Of a stretch of DNA of 64,000 nucleotides, positions 59,377 to 64,000 are shown piece after piece. Position 1 is the stretch's first letter. Every line of letters begins with the position of its first letter. Both the position numbers and the translations under genes were made by a program. Source of the DNA: Aestuariispira ectoiniformans (GTDB lineage: Bacteria; Pseudomonadota; Alphaproteobacteria; UBA8366; Aestuariispiraceae); assembly GCF_025136295.1 (NCBI RefSeq), contig NZ_CP062788.1, positions 1,891,001 through 1,955,000 on the forward strand, in the 5' to 3' direction. Under the pieces are notes generated by a model that was not told the DNA's origin, ran no database searches, and saw only the letters and a program-made list of their open reading frames with translations.

Positions 59377-59799
59377 TTGTTTCTCCTTTGTACTTAGGAA
59401 TGATGAAAAATTTCCTGATCGAGGCGTTGCAAAAGGAGATCCGTCATTGCCCGGACAGACACATAGGTCTCCGGACGAAATCGGGATTCCGCCTGCGCTT
59501 GTTCAGATCAGTTTTTCAGGAAGTGATGAGGCCGACTGGAAAAGTCGGCATCGGTCTCCGTCTAGTGTCGTCGCATGGTGGACGTGGAGACAATCCGCAA
59601 CTGAACAGCGCCCCGAGCCATAGAGCCGGTATGCTTTTTCACACATACATTGGTCATGGGACGTCCCCTCAGAAGTTGAAGTCAGTTGCGATAGTGGTAC
59701 TAGAATACAGATATCAATTTGCAGACGTAAAGCAGTTTTTCACGACTTGTTCCGGTTGTGTGGAGGGCTGTTGTATTTCTGCAACAGCCCTGTGGCCGC
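59377..59799. other. 423-bp intergenic stretch, no supported gene
   Basis: It lies between the DUF1127-like gene and the aminotransferase stop and should contain the DUF1127 promoter. A hairpin GGGCTGTTG/CAACAGCCC (59765-59790) sits just past the aminotransferase stop and may end that transcript. Plus-strand open frames here lack protein-like features. Confidence 0.5.
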
Positions 59800-60972
59800 T
59801 TAGAGGTGTCTGATCGCCTCCACAAACCTCTCGATCTCTGCTTGCGTATTATAATAATGAACGGAGGCGCGAGCGGTTGCATCTACGGCGTGGTCGCGCT
59901 GTTCGGTGCGGGTTAACTGTGTGGTTGACACCGAAACATTGATGTTGCTGGCCCGCAAGCGATCCCGAATATCCTTGGGCTCCCTACCGTCTTTGGTGAA
60001 GGTGATCAGTCCGCATTTCTCCTGTCCGGGGTCCCAGACCGTCACACCGGGAAGGTTGGACAGTTCCGCCCGAAGGGTTCCGGACAAAAGTTTGATGCGC
60101 GCCCAGATGTTCTCCATGCCCAGGTCCGTCATATAAGCAAGGGCCCTGCCCAACGCGATCTTGCCGGCAAAATTGCTTTCCCAGTTTTCAAAACGCCGCG
60201 CGTCTTTGCGAATCTCGTAGCGGTCGACAGAAACCCAGGGGGCGGCATGGTTGTCGAGCAGGGGTGGCTCCAACCTCTCGATCCAGTCTTCCCGAACCCA
60301 GAGAAAGCCGGTGCCCCGAGGGCCGCGAATATATTTACGCCCCGTTGTGGACAGCATGGTGCAGCCGATTTCCGCCACGTCAATCGGCAGTTGGCCAACC
60401 GACTGACAGGCGTCCAGCAGATAGGGAATGTTGTATTTGGTGGCGACCGCGCCGATTGCGGCGGCGGGATTTACCAGTCCGCTATTGGTTGGAATGTGGC
60501 TGACGGAAATCAGGCGGACACGGTCGTCAATAGCACGTTCCAATGCGGCGACATCGAGGGCACCGGATTCGTCGTCCGGCACCATGACGATTTCAACGCC
60601 GTATTTACTGGCGACCTGCCAGTAGGACACCATGTTTGAGTTATAGTCCGCGCGTGAGGTGAGGACCTTGTCGCCCGGCTGCCAGTCAAAGGCGTAGAAC
60701 ACCATGTCCCAGGCGCGGGTGGCGTTTTCAATAAAGGCGATCTCCTGGGGTTTACCACCAATGGCCCCGGCTGCTGCGGTGTAGAATGCTTCCAGTGTTT
60801 CCTGTGTGGCATCGGCTGCTTCATAGCCGCCAATCTCGGCTTCCAGTTTCAAATACTTTATCTGGCTGTCCAGGACCGGTGTTGGGGGAATTGAAGACCC
60901 GGCATTATTGAAATGGATGCGTTGGAGACAGGCGGGGGTGTCAGCGCGAAGGTGGTCAATGTCCAAAGTCAT
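59800..60972 (-). CDS. Class V aminotransferase (cysteine-desulfurase/isopenicillin-N-epimerase-like)
   Basis: A 390-aa PLP enzyme. The PLP-binding block STTGRKYIRGPRGTGFLWV contains the Schiff-base Lys. SVSHIPTNSGLVNPAAAIGA and YLLDACQSVGQLPIDVAEIG (cofactor Asp) precede it. ITFTKDGREPKDIRDRLRAS is C-terminal. There is no clear catalytic Cys loop like that of SufS, so desulfurase activity is uncertain. It is transcribed alone. Confidence 0.88.
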   Translation of the reverse strand: MTLDIDHLRADTPACLQRIHFNNAGSSIPPTPVLDSQIKYLKLEAEIGGYEAADATQETLEAFYTAAAGAIGGKPQEIAFIENATRAWDMVFYAFDWQPGDKVLTSRADYNSNMVSYWQVASKYGVEIVMVPDDESGALDVAALERAIDDRVRLISVSHIPTNSGLVNPAAAIGAVATKYNIPYLLDACQSVGQLPIDVAEIGCTMLSTTGRKYIRGPRGTGFLWVREDWIERLEPPLLDNHAAPWVSVDRYEIRKDARRFENWESNFAGKIALGRALAYMTDLGMENIWARIKLLSGTLRAELSNLPGVTVWDPGQEKCGLITFTKDGREPKDIRDRLRASNINVSVSTTQLTRTEQRDHAVDATARASVHYYNTQAEIERFVEAIRHL

Positions 60973-61089
60973 GGGATTCCTGCACAGGCTTTGAAAGGGG
61001 AACGGTCTGAAAATCAGACGCAGGTTATCGTCTCGATGGTGTTGGAGGTAGTCAAAGATATTGAATAGGGAGTATACGCCTCCGCCGGG

Positions 61090-62655
61090 TCAGGGCGCGG
61101 AAGGGACTTTCTTGCTGTCCGACCGGACGGGCAGGGTTCGGTTGGCAGGAAAGTCGACATGAATATCGGTTCCTTTGCCACGCTCGCTGTCGATGGTCAG
61201 GCCCGCTTCATGAAGTTTAACCAGATTTCTGACTAGCGGCAGGCCAAGGCCGGTTCCCTCATATTTTCGGGTCAGGTGCGATTCGATCTGGGCAAAGGGG
61301 GCCAGCGCGATTTCAATGTCGTCATTATTCATCCCGATGCCCGTGTCCGACACGGTGAGGCGCAGGCCGCCGTCCTCGCGTTGTGTTGCGGTTATCTGCA
61401 CATGCCCTTCCTCTGTGAATTTTACGGCGTTCGACAACAGGTTGATCAGGATCTGCCGCAAGACAACCTCATCGGCCATCAAGGGCGGCAGGCCGGGCGG
61501 GATTTTGTTTTCCAGCGCGAGGCTGTTCTTCTGGGCCCGGCGTTCCACATAATGCAGGCAGGAAACGGCAGTGGCGTTTATATCGACTTCGGTCTCTGAC
61601 AGTTCCTTCTGTCCCGCCTCGAGGCGCGACAGGTCGAGGATATCACTGATGATGGATAGAAGATGTGTTCCGCTGTTGTGGATATCCTGGGCGAAATCCT
61701 TGTATTCGGCTTTGCCCAATGGTCCATAGAGTTCATCGCGAATGATTTCCGAAAACCCGATAATGGCGTTCAGCGGCGTTCGCAGCTCATGGCTCATATT
61801 GGCCAGGAACTGGGTTTTTGTATAATTGGCGAATTCGGCTGTTTCCTTGGCTTCAAGCATCAGCTGCGCCTGGCGTTTCTGTTCGGTGATATCCGTATAG
61901 GTCATGATCAGAACGCCGTTTTCCAGGGAGCGGCGATGCAACTGCAGGGTCGTGCCATTCGGGTTGGTGAGTGTCTCCACGGCATCCCGTCCGGACCGGT
62001 AGACATTCACCCTGTCCTGTACCCGCCTGTCCAGGTCGCCTTTCATTTCGGCCAGCCAGCCCTGTTGAATATTATGCGTAATAATGTCCTCAAGAGGCGT
62101 GCCGGGACGTGTCAGGCTTGGCGGTAAGTTGAACAGGACCGCCAGTGGTTCATTGCAGACAAGCAGTTCCAGATTGCGGTCAAAGGCCAGGACAGCCTGG
62201 TTCAGTCCGTTGAGTATAGACGCCAGAAGGTCGGTCTGGACCTGCAGCCGTTTTTGCGCCTCCTCCATATTCCGGCGGGCCTGATATGTTTCTGTAATAT
62301 CCGATGCACCGCCGCGATAGCCCTGGAATACATTCTGCTCGTCAAAAATGGGGCGGCCGCTTATGGAGAAAACGCGGATGATGCCACTTGGCAGATGTGC
62401 ATGATAGGTAAAGTTTTTAAACGGTGCGTGAGACTTCAGGCAGTCAAGATGCTGTATGACATGAGGCTGTTTCAGGTCGTCTTCGGAAAACAGCTCCATG
62501 CGTTTCCGGCCCAGCATACTGTCGGCATCTATCGGAAGATTCGTGAAGGCTCCCGGGGAGAAATAGGTAAAGCGAAAATCCGCATCCATCTCCCAGAACC
62601 AGTCGCTTGCTATTTCCAGCAAAGGCTCCAAATGGCGGATATCGTCATCGGTCAT
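61090..62655 (-). CDS. PAS sensor histidine kinase (soluble)
   Basis: 521 aa without membrane segments. PAS 1 (about 5-125) has SDWFWEMDADFRFTYFSPGA; PAS 2 (about 150-270) follows. HisKA has LANMSHELRTPLNAIIGFSE with the phospho-His. HATPase_c has VLRQILINLLSNAVKFTEEG, VSDTGIGMNNDDIEIALAPF and GTGLGLPLVRNLVKLHEAG. No receiver domain and no adjacent response regulator. A cytoplasmic redox or metabolite sensor is plausible. Confidence 0.93.
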   Translation of the reverse strand: MTDDDIRHLEPLLEIASDWFWEMDADFRFTYFSPGAFTNLPIDADSMLGRKRMELFSEDDLKQPHVIQHLDCLKSHAPFKNFTYHAHLPSGIIRVFSISGRPIFDEQNVFQGYRGGASDITETYQARRNMEEAQKRLQVQTDLLASILNGLNQAVLAFDRNLELLVCNEPLAVLFNLPPSLTRPGTPLEDIITHNIQQGWLAEMKGDLDRRVQDRVNVYRSGRDAVETLTNPNGTTLQLHRRSLENGVLIMTYTDITEQKRQAQLMLEAKETAEFANYTKTQFLANMSHELRTPLNAIIGFSEIIRDELYGPLGKAEYKDFAQDIHNSGTHLLSIISDILDLSRLEAGQKELSETEVDINATAVSCLHYVERRAQKNSLALENKIPPGLPPLMADEVVLRQILINLLSNAVKFTEEGHVQITATQREDGGLRLTVSDTGIGMNNDDIEIALAPFAQIESHLTRKYEGTGLGLPLVRNLVKLHEAGLTIDSERGKGTDIHVDFPANRTLPVRSDSKKVPSAP

Positions 62656-62890
62656 GCCCCACCCCCTGCAGGGGAGCAGGCATATGCTTGTGCAACGAGC
62701 CGGGGACGGTCGTTGTTATTGAGGCCGATATTACGATTATTATTACTGTTACAACTACGCACTAGATGCGCCCCCATCCGTAAATGCTTGTTTGATCAAG
62801 CTTACCTATTGCCCCTGCTGCCGAAGTTGCAATCCCTATTGGATTTCACGTTATACCGGAATGAAATCACGGCAAAGGGAAAACGCGTCC

Positions 62891-63643
62891 TCACTGCGTT
62901 GCCTGCGACATGAGCCGCGCACGGACAGTTTCTTCCTGGCGCTTCTGTGCCGCGTAGTTCCGGAAGAGGGGCGCGCGGGCAGGGTTTGCCGCCCAGCCGG
63001 GTGCCTTGTTGCTGTTGGCCGCAAGCCTCTCTCCGCGTGCGCGTTTCTGCAATTTACGCCAGGCGGTGAACACTTTCTTGCGATAGTAGCTTTGCCGCTC
63101 GCGGTCGGAAGAGTGATAGAATTTGACCGCCATTGTCCAGGAATGCCGGTCTTCGCGCAATTTGCTGAGCAGGGTCGCCGCATAGGCGACATTGTGAATC
63201 GGATCGAAGGCCTCTTCGAGAGAGGAAAAGGCATCGCCATGGTAATGCAGGTTTACCTGCATACAGCCGACATCAATATTGGTGACCCCTTTCTGGCGCA
63301 GCATCCTGACTTCCCGGATGGCGGCTTCCTTGCTGGGCAGGTAGCGGCCGCGCCCTTCGGCCATGACGGTCCAGGGCCACGCGGTGAAGGTTTCCCGGTC
63401 CTCGGCATCCTGTGCTGCCCCGGACGGCGGCATGGAAATGGTCCTGCCGGATTCAGTGAGGGCGACAGCCTGCAATAAATGCCGGGGTATATTCAATTCC
63501 TGCTCGGCCTGCCCGATCAGCGTATGGCACAGCTTGGCCGCCCGGGCGGCGCTGTTGCTGGGCGTTGGCGCGGCGTCTGCCGGGGGCAGACACCAGAGCC
63601 ATAAGGCGGAAATTGCGAATATAAGATACGCCGGACGGCGCAT
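62891..63643 (-). CDS. Lytic transglycosylase (SLT domain), exported
   Basis: 250 aa with signal peptide RRPAYLIFAISALWLWCLPP, cleaved after ADA. The SLT fold opens LNIPRHLLQAVALTESGRT with Glu as catalytic acid. NIDVGCMQVNLHYHGDAFSS and DPIHNVAYAATLLSKLREDR are typical of the motifs after it. The basic C-terminal tail follows RKKVFTAWRKLQKRARGERL. ATG 63643 lies eight bases after AAGGAG; the GTG 63652 start lies inside that site. It cleaves peptidoglycan; a flagellar or secretion role is possible. Confidence 0.9.
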   Translation of the reverse strand: MRRPAYLIFAISALWLWCLPPADAAPTPSNSAARAAKLCHTLIGQAEQELNIPRHLLQAVALTESGRTISMPPSGAAQDAEDRETFTAWPWTVMAEGRGRYLPSKEAAIREVRMLRQKGVTNIDVGCMQVNLHYHGDAFSSLEEAFDPIHNVAYAATLLSKLREDRHSWTMAVKFYHSSDRERQSYYRKKVFTAWRKLQKRARGERLAANSNKAPGWAANPARAPLFRNYAAQKRQEETVRARLMSQATQ

Positions 63644-63708
63644 GGGTCTCACTCCTTGGTCTCTTCTCCGTCAATAAACGAAGCAAGGAGCATGCCGTTT
63701 TGTCTGTA

Positions 63709-64000
63709 TTACTCCGGCAGGGTATCTTTGCCCTCACCCAGTGCGCGTTGCATCAGGATGCTGTCGACCCACTGTCCGAATTTGAAGCCAGTGGCTTCCA
63801 GAGTGCCGACCATCCGGAAATCGCGGGATTTATGCAGGGCGATTGATGCTGCGTTGGCACTGTCGCCGATAACGGAGACCATCTGCCGAAGGCCAAGGGC
63901 GCTACAACGGTCGATAATAATATCCATCAGCGCGCCGCCCAGGCCCTTACCCTGGCCGTCGGGGGCAATATAGACGGAATTTTCGACCGTGTAGCGATAG
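63709..64000 (-). CDS. GNAT N-acetyltransferase, C-terminal part (runs off the window)
   Basis: 97 residues are seen, reading RYTVENSVYIAPDGQGKGLG, then GALMDIIIDRCSALGLRQM, and DSANAASIALHKSRDFRMVG. The acetyl-CoA loop Q/R-x-x-G-x-G/A appears as GQGKGLGG. It resembles phosphinothricin acetyltransferase-type GNATs. The start lies beyond base 64000. Confidence 0.88.
   Translation of the reverse strand, partial: YRYTVENSVYIAPDGQGKGLGGALMDIIIDRCSALGLRQMVSVIGDSANAASIALHKSRDFRMVGTLEATGFKFGQWVDSILMQRALGEGKDTLPE

Noticed and set aside
59388-59813. 141-codon plus-strand frame in the gap before the aminotransferase
   Set aside because: No ribosome site; it overlaps the aminotransferase end and shows no recognisable pattern.

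Overview
The window looks like the chromosome of an aerobic, probably marine alphaproteobacterium in or near the Rhodospirillales/Kiloniellales. The evidence is GC-rich coding sequence, a SufBCDS-SufT-SufA cluster led by an Rrf2 regulator, ArsR/methyltransferase and BetI-like regulators, DgcN/DgcA, and a DMSP-demethylase-like protein. The genus cannot be fixed from the sequence alone. No rRNA genes, CRISPR arrays or prophage genes were seen. There is one tRNA (Leu-UAA) and there are two copies of one IS1182-type insertion sequence.

Bases 1-8400 hold a corrinoid-dependent one-carbon module: a corrinoid protein, a DUF1638 protein and a small 'virulence factor' family protein in one unit closed by a terminator. 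A second unit follows, with an ArsR-methyltransferase regulator behind a near-palindromic operator, a homocysteine S-methyltransferase-like protein without its zinc ligands, a methyl-THF:corrinoid methyltransferase, a ferredoxin-ASKHA corrinoid activator and a MetF homologue. The probable substrate-side enzyme, an MttB-family methyltransferase without pyrrolysine, lies at 26.9-28.5 kb. Near it are a dimethylglycine-dehydrogenase-like flavoprotein (21.4-23.9 kb) and a DmdA-like GcvT-fold demethylase (30.2-31.4 kb). Together they could move methyl groups from a quaternary amine or sulfonium compound onto THF for oxidation. Three proteins of the module (MttB-like, MeTr, ASKHA) carry Arg/Gly-rich terminal tails.

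Bases 8.4-19.7 kb hold a degenerate ABC/cyclic-nucleotide-binding protein, a MoCF-domain protein, tRNA-Leu, and a quaternary-amine-type locus (amino-acid ABC permease and binding protein, BetI-like TetR, TMLD/GBBH-like dioxygenase). A shared TTGTAC-N4-GTATAA site lies at two of its promoters. A flagellin and a PAS protein follow. The two 1515-bp IS copies (19.8-21.3 and 28.6-30.1 kb, inverted) are each inserted at a terminator hairpin that is now duplicated on both sides. Removing them restores tight gene spacing, with mttB next to the DmdA-like gene.

Bases 31.4-48 kb hold manC, nadK, molybdenum-cofactor genes (moaA, fdhD, a diguanylate cyclase, mobA), threonine ammonia-lyase, a LysR regulator with a perfect 9-5-9 operator, and the suf operon. 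Bases 48-64 kb hold a kinase translationally coupled to a Tat-exported binding protein, panC-panB, a DUF1501/DUF1800 pair, dgcN-dgcA (D-glutamate catabolism), a membrane protein, two very small genes (one DUF1127-like), a class V aminotransferase, a PAS histidine kinase, a lytic transglycosylase and the 3' end of a GNAT acetyltransferase gene.
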